A stretch of 64,000 nucleotides of DNA from Streptomyces sp. ISL-100. Lineage in GTDB: Bacteria > Actinomycetota > Actinomycetes > Streptomycetales > Streptomycetaceae. The translations under genes and the position numbers were made by a program. The first letter of the stretch is position 1, and every line of letters starts with the position of its first letter. The DNA is taken from NCBI RefSeq assembly GCF_018614615.1, contig NZ_JAGGOK010000069.1, positions 62,001-126,000 of the forward strand, written 5' to 3'. The notes below the pieces were generated by a model. It was not told where the DNA came from and ran no database searches. It saw nothing but the letters and a program-made list of their open reading frames with translations. Shown here piece after piece: positions 8,840 to 17,655 of the stretch.

Positions 8840-9403
8840 ATGTCGACTTCTGCGCCCCTTCCCGCCGAGCCCACCGCCGCGAGGACCGTCGCGGCCCGCA
8901 CGGGCGGTACGGTCACCGACCGCCTCGTCGAAGCGAACCGGCAGTACGCCGCCGGCTTCCACGACCCGGGGATGGACGCGCGGCCCGTGCTGCACGTCGC
9001 CGTGGTCGCCTGCATGGACGCGCGGCTCGACCTGCACGACGCCCTCGGTCTCGAACTGGGCGACTGCCACACCATCCGCAACGCCGGCGGCGTGGTCACC
9101 GACGACGTGATCCGCTCGCTCACCATCAGCCAGCGCGCCCTCGGCACGCGCAGCGTCATACTCATCCACCACACCAACTGCGGTCTGGAAAGCCTCACCG
9201 AGGACTTCAGGCACGAGCTGGAGGACGAGGTCGGACAGCGTCCCTCCTGGGCCGTGGAGGCCTTCCGGGACGTCGACCAGGACGTTCGCCAGTCGATGCA
9301 GCGCGTGCGGACATCGCCGTTCCTGCCGCACACCGACGATGTACGCGGCTTCGTCTTCGAGGTGGCCACCGGGCTGCTGCGGGAGATCGACCCGGTGAAG
9401 TAG
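8840..9403 (+). CDS. Beta-class carbonic anhydrase
   Basis: Interconverts CO2 and bicarbonate in the cytoplasm. The 187-residue protein carries the beta-class site: Cys58 and the Asp60-Arg62 dyad in CMDAR, then HHTNCG with His111 and Cys114 as the other zinc ligands. The length matches short actinobacterial beta-anhydrases. It is transcribed divergently from the division operon. The start is set by homology-like reading and by the -10 box immediately upstream. Confidence 0.9.
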   Translation: MSTSAPLPAEPTAARTVAARTGGTVTDRLVEANRQYAAGFHDPGMDARPVLHVAVVACMDARLDLHDALGLELGDCHTIRNAGGVVTDDVIRSLTISQRALGTRSVILIHHTNCGLESLTEDFRHELEDEVGQRPSWAVEAFRDVDQDVRQSMQRVRTSPFLPHTDDVRGFVFEVATGLLREIDPVK

Positions 9404-9452
9404 GCGGGCCGCGCGGGTGTAAACACGGCAACCCCCGACATACCGCTCTCAG

Positions 9453-9461
9453 TTATCCACA
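9453..9461 (+). promoter_or_regulatory. Single perfect DnaA box
   Basis: TTATCCACA matches the classical DnaA box exactly. It stands alone about 150 bp upstream of the MoxR ATPase start; the second half-site cluster expected of an origin is absent. It could be a regulatory DnaA site or chance. Confidence 0.35.
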
Positions 9462-9604
9462 GGCGAGTGACACGAAGCGGTAACGGCAACAACAATGCGG
9501 GTGTGACATCCCGTTCGGAACCGTCCGAGCGCGGTGTCCGTATTTCGGGGTGGGCCGTTCCGTCGTTGTGGCGCCGGCCCGTTGAACGGGCTAGGAGGGC
9601 CGGG

Positions 9605-10639
9605 GTGACGACCTATGACGATCGAGCGAGCCTCACAGATCTGACCACCACAGTGGAGCGAGTCCGCAGGTCGGTGGAGGGTGTGATCGAGGGCAAGCCC
9701 GAGGTCGTACGCCTTTCGCTGACCGTGCTCCTCGCGGAGGGGCATCTGCTGATCGAAGACGTGCCGGGCGTGGGCAAGACGATGCTCGCCAAGGCGCTCG
9801 CCAGATCCATCGACTGCTCGGTACGGCGCATTCAGTTCACGCCCGACCTGCTGCCTTCGGACATCACCGGCGTCAGCATCTACGACCAGCAGCGGCGTGA
9901 CTTCGAATTCAAACCGGGCGCGATCTTCGCCCAGATCGTGATCGGCGACGAGATCAACCGCGCCTCGCCGAAGACGCAGTCCGCGCTGCTGGAGTCCATG
10001 GAGGAGCGCCAGGTCACGATCGACGGACAGACGTACGAGCTGCCGTCGCCCTTCATGGTGGTCGCCACGCAGAACCCGGTGGAGATGGAGGGTACGTACC
10101 CGCTGCCCGAGGCCCAGCGCGACCGCTTCATGGCGCGGGTCTCCATCGGCTACCCGAGCGCGGAGGCCGAGCTCCAGATGCTGGATGTGCACGGCGCGGC
10201 CTCGCCGCTCGACGACCTCCAGCCGGTGGCGCACGCCCACGAGATCCTGAAGCTGATCGACGCGGTCCGTACGGTCCACGTGGCCGAAGCGGTGCGGCGG
10301 TACGCCGTGGAGCTGGTCTCGGCCACTCGCAGCCACCCCGATCTGCGCCTCGGCGCCTCGCCGCGTGCCACGCTGCACCTGCTGCGCGCCGCCAAGGCCT
10401 CCGCCGCGCTGAGCGGGCGCGACTACGCGCTGCCCGACGACGTACAGGCCCTCGCGGTGGCGGTGCTCGCGCACCGGCTGCTGCCGACGGCACAGGCCCA
10501 GCTGAACCGGCGTACCTCTGAGCAGGTCGTACTGGAAATCCTCCAGCGCACCGCCGTACCGACGGCCGAGCGGCGGGCGACGCCGCCTGCCGCTGCTCCG
10601 ATGTACGGCGCTCAGCAGCCCGGCGTACGGCGACTGTGA
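9605..10639 (+). CDS. MoxR-family AAA+ ATPase
   Basis: AAA+ ATPase of the MoxR class, thought to act as a chaperone with its DUF58 and transglutaminase neighbours. The 344-residue reading contains the Walker A DVPGVGKTMLAKALA, Walker B GDEINRASPKTQSALLE and sensor ATQNPVEMEGTYPLPEAQ. A GTG start at 9605 is chosen because a strong AGGAGG lies 6 nt before it; an in-frame ATG at 9467 would add 46 residues without similarity to the family. It overlaps the DUF58 gene by 4 bp (GTGA). Confidence 0.93.
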   Translation: MTTYDDRASLTDLTTTVERVRRSVEGVIEGKPEVVRLSLTVLLAEGHLLIEDVPGVGKTMLAKALARSIDCSVRRIQFTPDLLPSDITGVSIYDQQRRDFEFKPGAIFAQIVIGDEINRASPKTQSALLESMEERQVTIDGQTYELPSPFMVVATQNPVEMEGTYPLPEAQRDRFMARVSIGYPSAEAELQMLDVHGAASPLDDLQPVAHAHEILKLIDAVRTVHVAEAVRRYAVELVSATRSHPDLRLGASPRATLHLLRAAKASAALSGRDYALPDDVQALAVAVLAHRLLPTAQAQLNRRTSEQVVLEILQRTAVPTAERRATPPAAAPMYGAQQPGVRRL

Positions 10640-12096
10640 TGGCGCCTGCGCCGACGACTGGGGGTGGCGCCGCACTCGCCGAGACCGACACCGGTGGGAG
10701 CGACACCAGCAGGGACGGCGACGGCAAGGGCGGTCTGCGGGCCGCGCTGTCGGGGCTGACCACGCGCGGCCGGTCGTTCCTGGCGGCCGGCGTGGCCGCC
10801 GCGGTGTGCGCGTACGTCCTGGGGCAGGGGGACCTGCTGCGGGTCGGGCTGCTGCTCGCCGTGCTGCCGCTGGTGTGCGTGAGCGTGCTGTACCGCACGC
10901 GTTACCGGGTCTCGGGCAGCAGGCGGCTGACGCCGTCGCGCGTACCGACGGCCTCGGAGGCGCGCGTACATCTGCGGCTGGACAACGTCTCGCGGCTGCC
11001 CACCGGTCTGCTGATGCTCCAGGACCGGGTGCCGTACGTTCTGGGGCCGCGGCCGCGGTTCGTGCTGGACCGGGTGGAGGCGGGCGGCCGGCGTGAGGTG
11101 TCGTACCGGGTCCGGTCGGACCTGCGCGGGCGTTATCCGCTCGGGCCGCTCCAGTTGCGGCTGACGGACCCCTTCGGCATGTGCGAGCTGACCCGCTCGT
11201 TCAGCGCGTACGACACCCTGACCGTGATCCCGCGCGTCGAGGCGCTGCCCGCGGTGCGGATGACCGGCGAGGCGTCGGGGTACGGCGACGGGCGCAACCG
11301 GTCGCTGGCGCTGGCCGGCGAGGACGATGTGATCCCGCGCGGGTACCGGCACGGCGACGACCTGCGCCGCGTGCACTGGCGCTCCACCGCGCGCTACGGC
11401 GAGCTGATGGTGCGCCGCGAGGAGCAGCCGCAGCGGGCCAGGTGCACGGTGCTGCTCGACACCCGACGGGCCGCCTACCAGGGGGCCGGGCCCGATTCGG
11501 CCTTCGAGTGGGCGGTGTCCGGGGCGGCTTCCGCTTTGGTGCACATGCTCGAACGGGGCTTCTCCGTACGGCTGTTGACCGACACCGGCAATTCGGTGCC
11601 CGGGGAGGGGGCCGGCGGCTTTGCCGGAGCCACCCAGGAGACGGCCGACTCCGCCGGGCTGATGATGGACACGCTCGCCGTCGTCGGGCACTCGGACAGC
11701 GCGGGGCTCTCGGCGTCGTACGACGTGCTGCGCGGCGGGAACGAAGGGCTCCTGGTCGCCTTCTTCGGCGACCTGGACGAGGACCAGGCGGCTGTGGCGG
11801 CGCGCATGCGCCAACGCAGCGGGGCCGCCGTCGCCTTCGTCCTGGACAGCGAGACCTGGACGCAGGGGAGGGCGCCGGGGCAGGGCAGGGCAGCGGACGC
11901 GGCGGGACTCATGGCGCGCGTTCCGGCCGCGGCGGAGGAACGGGTGAGGCCGCTGCGCGAGGCGGGGTGGACGGTGCTGACCGTGCCGCCCGGCATGCCG
12001 CTGGCCGACCTGTGGCGGATGGCCGAACGACAGCGCGCCGGCTCGGGGGCCTCGCCCTCGGGCGGCGCGCCACGCACAACGGGGGGATGGTCATGA
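10636..12096 (+). CDS. DUF58 domain protein (MoxR partner)
   Basis: 486-residue protein with two hydrophobic segments near the N-terminus (about residues 45-85) followed by a beta-rich region and a DUF58 / von Willebrand-like domain. The DUF58 signature is visible as GDDLRRVHWRSTARYGELMV around residue 235. These proteins occur almost always beside MoxR ATPases and are presumed substrates or partners; the molecular function is unknown. Starts overlap on both sides (GTGA with the MoxR stop, ATGA with the transglutaminase start), so the three proteins are probably made in fixed ratio. Confidence 0.9.
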   Translation: MMAPAPTTGGGAALAETDTGGSDTSRDGDGKGGLRAALSGLTTRGRSFLAAGVAAAVCAYVLGQGDLLRVGLLLAVLPLVCVSVLYRTRYRVSGSRRLTPSRVPTASEARVHLRLDNVSRLPTGLLMLQDRVPYVLGPRPRFVLDRVEAGGRREVSYRVRSDLRGRYPLGPLQLRLTDPFGMCELTRSFSAYDTLTVIPRVEALPAVRMTGEASGYGDGRNRSLALAGEDDVIPRGYRHGDDLRRVHWRSTARYGELMVRREEQPQRARCTVLLDTRRAAYQGAGPDSAFEWAVSGAASALVHMLERGFSVRLLTDTGNSVPGEGAGGFAGATQETADSAGLMMDTLAVVGHSDSAGLSASYDVLRGGNEGLLVAFFGDLDEDQAAVAARMRQRSGAAVAFVLDSETWTQGRAPGQGRAADAAGLMARVPAAAEERVRPLREAGWTVLTVPPGMPLADLWRMAERQRAGSGASPSGGAPRTTGGWS

Positions 12097-14531
12097 GCGG
12101 TCGCGGACGGCTGGCGCTGTGCGCCACGGCGGCCACCCTGATGGCGGCGGGCGCGCTGCTGCCGCTGGTCAACAAGGCGTCCTGGTTCCTGACGGCCGTA
12201 CTGCTGGTGTCGGTCCAGGCGGGGGTGGGAGCCCTCGCCCGGCGGGTGCCGCTGGCGCGGACGCTGACCGTGGCGGTCCAGGCCCTCGTGGCGCTGGTGC
12301 TGCTGACCGTGGTGTTCGCCAGGGACTCGGCGATCGGCGGGGTGCTGCCGGGGCCCGGGGCGTTCGGTGAGTTCGCGCGGCTGCTGGAGGCGGGCGCGGA
12401 CGATGTCGCGCGGTACGCCATCCCGGCGCCGGCGAGCGAGGGCATCAGGCTGATGCTGGTCGGCGGGGTCCTGGTGATCGCCCTGGCGGTGGACGCGATC
12501 GCGGTGACGTTCCGCAGTGCGGCCCCGGCCGGACTGCCGCTGCTCGCGCTCTACTCGGTGGCCGCGGGGCTTTCGCCGGGCGGCGCGAGCTGGCTCTGGT
12601 TCCTGCTGGCGGCCTCCGGCTACCTGCTGCTCCTGCTGTCCGAGGGCCGGGACCGGCTCTCGCAGTGGGGTCGCGTATTCGGCGGTGCGCCGCGCGCCGA
12701 AGGCCGTACGACAGCCGCCGGGTTCGAGACGGCGGGCGGTTCCGCGCTCGCCCCGGTCCGTACGGGCAGGCGGATCGGCGTACTGGCGCTGGGCATCGCC
12801 CTGGTCGTGCCGGCCTTGCTGCCCGCCCTGGACGGCGGGCTGCTGAACGGCACGGGCACCGGAGGCGGTGGCGATTCCGGAGGCGGCACCATTTCGGCGG
12901 TCAATCCGCTGGTCTCGCTGCAGAACAGCCTCAACCAGCCCGATGACCGCGAGGTGCTGCGGTACCGCACGAACACGGAAGACACGAAGGATCTCTATCT
13001 GCGGATCGTCTCGCTCGACCAGTTCGACGGCGCCGCGTGGAAGTCGTCGGAGCGCCGGATCGAGGACGTACCGGAGCGACTGCCGCGGCCGCAGGGGCTC
13101 AGCCCCGGGGTCCGTACGACGGAGATCAATTCCAGCGTCTCGGCGGCCGGCTGGTACGCGCAGAGCTATCTGCCGCTCCCCTATCCGGCGACGCAGGTGG
13201 AGATCGGCGGCCGCTGGCGTTACGAACCGGCCGGCCGCACCCTCGTAGGCGACCGGGGCCAGAACACCCGGGGCGTGCGCTACACGGCGGGCAGCTTGAT
13301 AGTGCAACCGACGGCCGAGCAGCTGGCCGCGGCCGCCGCGCCGCCGGCCCCCCTGTTGCGCGACTACACCAAGGTCCCCGGTTCGCTGCCGGAGGTGGTC
13401 AAGTCGACGGCGCTCAAAGTGACGAAGGGCGCCTCGAACGACTACGAGCGGGCGGTCGCGCTCCAGGACTGGTTCGCCTCGGAGGGCGGCTTCACGTACG
13501 ACACGCAAGTGCGGTCCGGCAGCGGTACGGCCGCGATCGCCCGCTTCCTCCGGGACAAGGAAGGCTTCTGCGTCCACTTCTCCTTCTCCATGGCCGCGAT
13601 GGCCAGGACGCTGGGGATCCCGGCGCGGGTGGCCGTGGGCTTCACGCCCGGCTCCACTCAGCCCGACGGCACCATGTCGGTCGGCCTGCGCGATGCGCAC
13701 GCCTGGCCGGAGCTGTACTTCGAGGGCGTGGGGTGGACGCGGTTCGAGCCGACGCCGACCCGTGGCTCGGTGCCCGAGTACACCCGCGACGAGACACCGT
13801 CCGGCAGCGCGTCCAACCCCGCGCAGGCGCAGCCGAGCGCCTCGGCCGCGCCTTCGGCGGCGCCGAGCGTCACGGACAGCTGCCCCCCGCGGATGAGGAG
13901 GCAGGGCGAGTGCGGCGGGCCCGCGCAGCAGGGCGGTGCCGGGCCCACCGATACGGGTTTCCCGCTCGGTCCGCTGCTGCTGGTGACCCTGGGCGTGGCT
14001 CTTGTGGTGCTCCTGGTGCTGTTGCCGCTGCTGTGGCGGAGCCGGGTGCGTGCGCAACGGCTGGGGTCCGGCGGGCGTACACCCGCGGACGCGGACGCTC
14101 GTACGCTGGCCGGCTGGCGTGAAATCACCGACGCGGCGTGGGACTTCGGCATTGCGCCGGACGAGTCGCAGACGCCGCGCAAGGCCGCCGCGCGGATGGT
14201 GCGCCTGGGCGGGCTCGAAGGTGCCTCGGCCGAGGCGGTGCACCGGGCGGCGGGCGCGGTGGAGGTGGTGCTCTACTCCCCGCGGCCTGCCGTCGCGGGC
14301 AGTCTCGCCGAGGAGGCGCAGCTGGTACGGGAGGGTCTGCGGGCCTCGGCCGGGCGGGGAGCGCGTGTGCGGGCGGTTCTCGCACCGCGCTCGGCTGTCC
14401 GGGTGGTGTGGGCCGTCTCGGGTCGCTGGGCCGCGCTGACGAACCGGTGGGCCGCGAGCCGCCGGGCCTTCGACAGCCGATCCTGGTGGCCGGTCGCCCT
14501 GCGGCGCCGCCCGTCCCGGCAGCGCGGCTGA
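12093..14531 (+). CDS. Membrane transglutaminase-like protein (TgpA/DUF3488-DUF4129)
   Basis: About 812 residues. The N-terminal 220 residues hold six or so membrane helices, then a large extracytoplasmic transglutaminase-like domain, another helix (about 630-655) and a C-terminal DUF4129-like cytoplasmic tail (REITDAAWDFGI onward). The catalytic Cys is in GFCVHFSFSMAAMAR and the His-Asp part in RDAHAWPELYFEGVGW. The start ATG 12093 overlaps the DUF58 stop; ATG 12087 is an alternative. It completes the MoxR/DUF58/transglutaminase module and may remodel envelope proteins, which is inference. Confidence 0.9.
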   Translation: MSGRGRLALCATAATLMAAGALLPLVNKASWFLTAVLLVSVQAGVGALARRVPLARTLTVAVQALVALVLLTVVFARDSAIGGVLPGPGAFGEFARLLEAGADDVARYAIPAPASEGIRLMLVGGVLVIALAVDAIAVTFRSAAPAGLPLLALYSVAAGLSPGGASWLWFLLAASGYLLLLLSEGRDRLSQWGRVFGGAPRAEGRTTAAGFETAGGSALAPVRTGRRIGVLALGIALVVPALLPALDGGLLNGTGTGGGGDSGGGTISAVNPLVSLQNSLNQPDDREVLRYRTNTEDTKDLYLRIVSLDQFDGAAWKSSERRIEDVPERLPRPQGLSPGVRTTEINSSVSAAGWYAQSYLPLPYPATQVEIGGRWRYEPAGRTLVGDRGQNTRGVRYTAGSLIVQPTAEQLAAAAAPPAPLLRDYTKVPGSLPEVVKSTALKVTKGASNDYERAVALQDWFASEGGFTYDTQVRSGSGTAAIARFLRDKEGFCVHFSFSMAAMARTLGIPARVAVGFTPGSTQPDGTMSVGLRDAHAWPELYFEGVGWTRFEPTPTRGSVPEYTRDETPSGSASNPAQAQPSASAAPSAAPSVTDSCPPRMRRQGECGGPAQQGGAGPTDTGFPLGPLLLVTLGVALVVLLVLLPLLWRSRVRAQRLGSGGRTPADADARTLAGWREITDAAWDFGIAPDESQTPRKAAARMVRLGGLEGASAEAVHRAAGAVEVVLYSPRPAVAGSLAEEAQLVREGLRASAGRGARVRAVLAPRSAVRVVWAVSGRWAALTNRWAASRRAFDSRSWWPVALRRRPSRQRG

Positions 14532-14562
14532 CGGGCGCGGGAGACTCGCGACCGGGAAACGA

Positions 14563-14600
14563 AGTGAGGGGTGACCGCGTGGAAGCGGTCACCCCTCACT
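14563..14600 (+). terminator. Intrinsic terminator of the MoxR operon
   Basis: Perfect 16-bp stem (AGTGAGGGGTGACCGC and its complement) with a six-base loop, 31 bp after the transglutaminase stop. There is no U tract, as usual in high-GC actinomycetes. It also faces the converging DUF3040 gene. Confidence 0.75.
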
Positions 14601-14664
14601 CGTAAGCAAGTGTTGGATGCGATCGATCGCTGTCCGGTCAGCGAACGCGGCCGAAGTCAGCGTG

Positions 14665-15069
14665 TCAGTGGCCTTGGCCCTCGTCGCGGCGGCGCTGCCA
14701 CCGCTGCTCGATCCGGTCCATGACCGAACGTCGCTGCCGAGGCTGGCTGCGAGCAGCCGTGCCAGTACCGGTGCCGGGAGCCGATTGCTCCCCCGGCTTC
14801 GGGGCCTTGCGCCAGCCGGTGACCGCGAGCACCGCGCAGCCGAGCATCACAAGGAAGCCCACCACGCTGACCCAGATCTGCTGTGCGACCATTCCGGCCA
14901 TGAGGAGCGCGATACCCACCAGAAAGCCTGCGACTGCCTGGTAGACCCGTCGTCGGGTGTACGTACGCAGCCCGCTTCCCTCAAGCGCTGTCGCGAACTT
15001 GGGATCTTCGGCGTACAGCGCTCGCTCCATCTGCTCGAGCATTCGCTGCTCGTGCTCCGAGAGCGGCAC
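14665..15069 (-). CDS. DUF3040 membrane protein
   Basis: 134-residue protein starting PLSEHEQRMLEQMERAL, the typical opening of the DUF3040 family, with two adjacent membrane helices (about residues 42-85) and a basic C-terminal tail. The GTG start at 15069 is supported by GGAGGA 7 nt upstream; longer in-frame extensions have no family-like sequence. Function is unknown; in several actinobacteria DUF3040 genes lie near mraZ and division genes, so a link to the envelope is possible but unproven. Confidence 0.88.
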   Translation of the reverse strand: MPLSEHEQRMLEQMERALYAEDPKFATALEGSGLRTYTRRRVYQAVAGFLVGIALLMAGMVAQQIWVSVVGFLVMLGCAVLAVTGWRKAPKPGEQSAPGTGTGTAARSQPRQRRSVMDRIEQRWQRRRDEGQGH

Positions 15070-15120
15070 GGGAGTCCTCCTACTCGTCGGTCGCGGGGGG
15101 CGACCGTTTGCGGCCCTTTC

Positions 15121-15148
15121 AGAATAGGCAGGGAATCGCCCCCGTGAA
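15121..15148 (-). promoter_or_regulatory. Promoter of the DUF3040 gene
   Basis: On the minus strand TTCACG (15143-15148) and TATTCT (15121-15126) are 16 nt apart, giving a start about 45 nt before the gene. Nothing else is recognisable in the remaining gap up to 15351. Confidence 0.45.
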
Positions 15149-15351
15149 ACCCGCCCTCTACGCCAATTCACAATCCGGGCCGCCATGCCGTCTCGGTTGC
15201 CTGAGGAAGACATTCCCCATTGGCCGATCCGCCATGCGCACGGTGTGCTCCGATCATACGGGGCAAGGCGGCCGATCGGGGGGCCTGTGGCGGACTCCAT
15301 CTGCCACTGCGTTGCTGATCAGCCGCTTTTCGCGCCCGCCGGGACCGTTCC

Positions 15352-16122
15352 TCAGCGCTCGCCGGGCCCCTGCTTCTCGCCGAGGACGTGCAACTGGGTC
15401 GCGACGGAGTGGAAGGCGGGGAGCTCGGCCGCCGCTGCCTCCAGCTTGAGCAGGGCGTCCAGGGCGCCGGGCTCGGTGTCCACCAGGGCGCCGGGCACGA
15501 GGTCGGCGAAGACCCGTACGCCGTGGACGGCGCCGACCTCGACGCCGGCCTTGCCGACCAGGTCGGTGAGCTGATCGGCGGTGAAGCGCCGCGGCACCGG
15601 GTCGCCCTCGCCCCAGCGGCCCGCCGGGTCGGTGAGGGCGCGCCTGGCCTCGGTGAAGTGACCGGCGAGGGCCCTGGCCAGCACGGCGCCGCCGAGGCCT
15701 GCGGCAAGCAGGCTGAGGGTTCCGGAGGGGCGGAGGGCGTCGACGGCGTTACGCACGCCCTCGGCCGGGTCGTCGACGTACTCGAGGACGCCGTGGCAAA
15801 GGACCGCGTCGTAGCCGCCGCGGTCGACGACGTCGAAGAGGCCGTGGATGTCGCCCTGCACTCCGCGCACGCGGTCGGCGACGCCGGCCTCGGCGGCCCG
15901 GCGCTCCAGCGCGAACAGCGCGTTGGGGCTGGGGTCGACGACGGTGACGCGGTGGCCGAGGCGGGCGACGGGCACCGCGAAGTTGCCCGTGCCGCCGCCG
16001 GTGTCGAGGACGTCCAGGGCGTCACTCCCGGCCGCCTTGGCCTTGCGGTCGAGAGCGTCCTTGAGGACCTCCCAGACCACGGCGGTACGGAGGGAGGCGC
16101 GGGGGCGCATCGGGTCCGACAC
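15352..16122 (-). CDS. Class I SAM-dependent methyltransferase
   Basis: 256-residue enzyme with the Rossmann motif VLDTGGGTGNFAVP near residues 35-48, an acidic residue in VVDPSPNALF, and the post-I motif region GYDAVLCHGVLEYVDDP. It resembles CmoA/UbiE-like small-molecule or tRNA methyltransferases, but the substrate cannot be read from sequence. The GTG start at 16122 follows GAGGAG; the upstream extension is rich in Arg/Pro and looks non-coding. It lies 117 bp downstream of the HEPN-like gene and may be cotranscribed. Confidence 0.85.
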   Translation of the reverse strand: MSDPMRPRASLRTAVVWEVLKDALDRKAKAAGSDALDVLDTGGGTGNFAVPVARLGHRVTVVDPSPNALFALERRAAEAGVADRVRGVQGDIHGLFDVVDRGGYDAVLCHGVLEYVDDPAEGVRNAVDALRPSGTLSLLAAGLGGAVLARALAGHFTEARRALTDPAGRWGEGDPVPRRFTADQLTDLVGKAGVEVGAVHGVRVFADLVPGALVDTEPGALDALLKLEAAAAELPAFHSVATQLHVLGEKQGPGER

Positions 16123-16239
16123 GGCAGTTGACTCCTCGGCGCGGTGCCGCCGCGGGCGGCGGGGCGGTGAACGGTGCGGGGCGCTCAGACACAGGCTCTC
16201 AACGCCCTCCCACCCTATTGCCTCCGCGAACCGCACCCG

Positions 16240-16737
16240 TCATCCCGCTTCCGAGCGGTCCGTACTCCCGGTACGGGGAAGCGGCAGCACCGGATCGAGC
16301 ACGAGCAGCCGCTCGACCAGGCGCAGGAACATCGCCACGTCGCGCACCAGGTCGTCGGCGTCCCTGGTCGTCGCCGCTCCCTGTATGCCCGCCTCCGCGC
16401 GGGCGCGGCGGCGGGCGCCCAAGGCGAACAGGGCGCTCCACTCGGTCAGTTCCGGCGCGATCTCCGGAAGCACCTCCCAGGCGCTGCGGATCCGCCGGCG
16501 CCGGGGCGCGGTCTCCGGCCGGCCGCGGGCCGCGAGAACGGCGGCAGCGGTGCGCAGGGCGGCGAGGTGGGCCGTGGCGTACCGCTCGTTCGGCACTTCG
16601 AGGCCGGCGGCCTCGTCCAGCCCGCTGCGGGCCTGGGAGAGCAGATCGAGGGCGGCGGGCGGCGCACCGGCCCTGCGCGGCACGGGGTGGACGTCTGGGG
16701 ACGTGCGAGAGGACGTACGAGAGGAAGTGTGAGCCAT
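16240..16737 (-). CDS. SAV_6107-family HEPN-like protein
   Basis: 165-residue, mainly alpha-helical protein of an actinobacterial family related to HEPN domains. It reads LDLLSQARSGLDEAAG, NERYATAHLAALRTAAAVLA and a later helix DLVRDVAMFLRLVERLLVL. HEPN proteins are often RNases or nucleotide-binding partners of MNT transferases, but no clear Rx4-6H RNase motif and no adjacent MNT gene is visible, so activity is not predicted. The ATG at 16737 has AAGGAGG upstream. It diverges from the ABC/YhgE operon. Confidence 0.8.
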   Translation of the reverse strand: MAHTSSRTSSRTSPDVHPVPRRAGAPPAALDLLSQARSGLDEAAGLEVPNERYATAHLAALRTAAAVLAARGRPETAPRRRRIRSAWEVLPEIAPELTEWSALFALGARRRARAEAGIQGAATTRDADDLVRDVAMFLRLVERLLVLDPVLPLPRTGSTDRSEAG

Positions 16738-16854
16738 GACGAGCCTCCTTCGTCGCGTGACGGCTCTGCAGCCGTATGTGTCCATCGTGAAGGGCACCAC
16801 TGACAATCCGGCTGACCTGGCCTTTTGCTTCGATCGCAGGTTCGCGATAGTTTT

Positions 16855-16874
16855 TGCACTGACTGGTCAGTTCA
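16855..16874. promoter_or_regulatory. Palindromic TetR-type operator
   Basis: ACTGAC-TG-GTCAGT (16858-16871) is a perfect 6-bp inverted repeat, extended by outer TG/CA pairs to 20 bp with one mismatch pair. It lies 17 bp before the ABC gene start in the intergenic space shared with the HEPN-like gene. Since the operon ends with a TetR gene, autoregulation through this site is likely. Confidence 0.6.
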
Positions 16875-16890
16875 AATAAGGGGAGGGCTC

Positions 16891-17655
16891 GTGGACAGCC
16901 CGAGCAGCACGCACGGGGCAGCTGTCACCGCGGAAGGCTTCGGACTGAAGGGCCCGCGCGGCTGGGCGTTTCGCGGCGTGAGCGTCGAGGCGGAGCCCGG
17001 CGCGCTCATCGCGGTCGAGGGCCCGTCCGGCTCCGGCCGCACCTGCCTCCTGCTCGCCCTCACCGGCCGCATGCGCGCCACCGAGGGCCACGCGGAGGTC
17101 GGCGGCCTGCGCCTGCCGAAGAAGATGGCCGCCGTACGCCGCATGAGCGCGCTCGGCCCGGTCACCGGCGTCAGCGAGCTCGACCCGGCCTTCACGGTCG
17201 CCGAGCACCTGCGGGAGCGCGCGCTCCTCCAGCGCCACTACGGCGGCTCTCTGCGCGCACTGCTGCGGCCCCGCGCCGAGCGCGCCGCCGACGCGCGGGC
17301 CAGGATCGACGCCGCGCTGGAAGCCGCCGGCCTGGACGTGGACACGCTGCCCAAGGGGACACGTACGTCCGTACGGGACCTTGAGCGCCTGGAGGCGCTG
17401 CGCCTGTCCGTCGGGCTGGCGCTGATGGGCCGCCCCCGGCTGCTCGCCGTGGACGACATGGACCTCAAGCTCTCGGACGCCGAACGCGTGCTGGCCTGGG
17501 AGCTGCTGCGGTCCGTCGCCCGAGGGGGAACGACCGTCGTCGCGGTGTGCAGTGAGGCGCCCGACGACGCGCTGCGCGTCACCACCGGAACCGACAACTC
17601 CAACGACACCGAAGAGGGGGCGGACGATGCGCTCGCCGAAACTGGCCGCGCTTGA
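16891..17655 (+). CDS. Degenerate ABC-type ATP-binding protein
   Basis: 254-residue ABC-ATPase fold that pairs with the following YhgE/Pip-type membrane protein. The Walker A reads GPSGSGRT (44-51), with Arg in place of the essential Lys; the signature region (RDLERLEALRLSVG) is not LSGGQ; Walker B ends LLAVDDMD with Asp where the catalytic Glu is expected. It may bind nucleotide without normal hydrolysis. The GTG start at 16891 has GGGAGGG before it. The 3' end overlaps the next gene by 29 bp. Confidence 0.85.
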   Translation: MDSPSSTHGAAVTAEGFGLKGPRGWAFRGVSVEAEPGALIAVEGPSGSGRTCLLLALTGRMRATEGHAEVGGLRLPKKMAAVRRMSALGPVTGVSELDPAFTVAEHLRERALLQRHYGGSLRALLRPRAERAADARARIDAALEAAGLDVDTLPKGTRTSVRDLERLEALRLSVGLALMGRPRLLAVDDMDLKLSDAERVLAWELLRSVARGGTTVVAVCSEAPDDALRVTTGTDNSNDTEEGADDALAETGRA

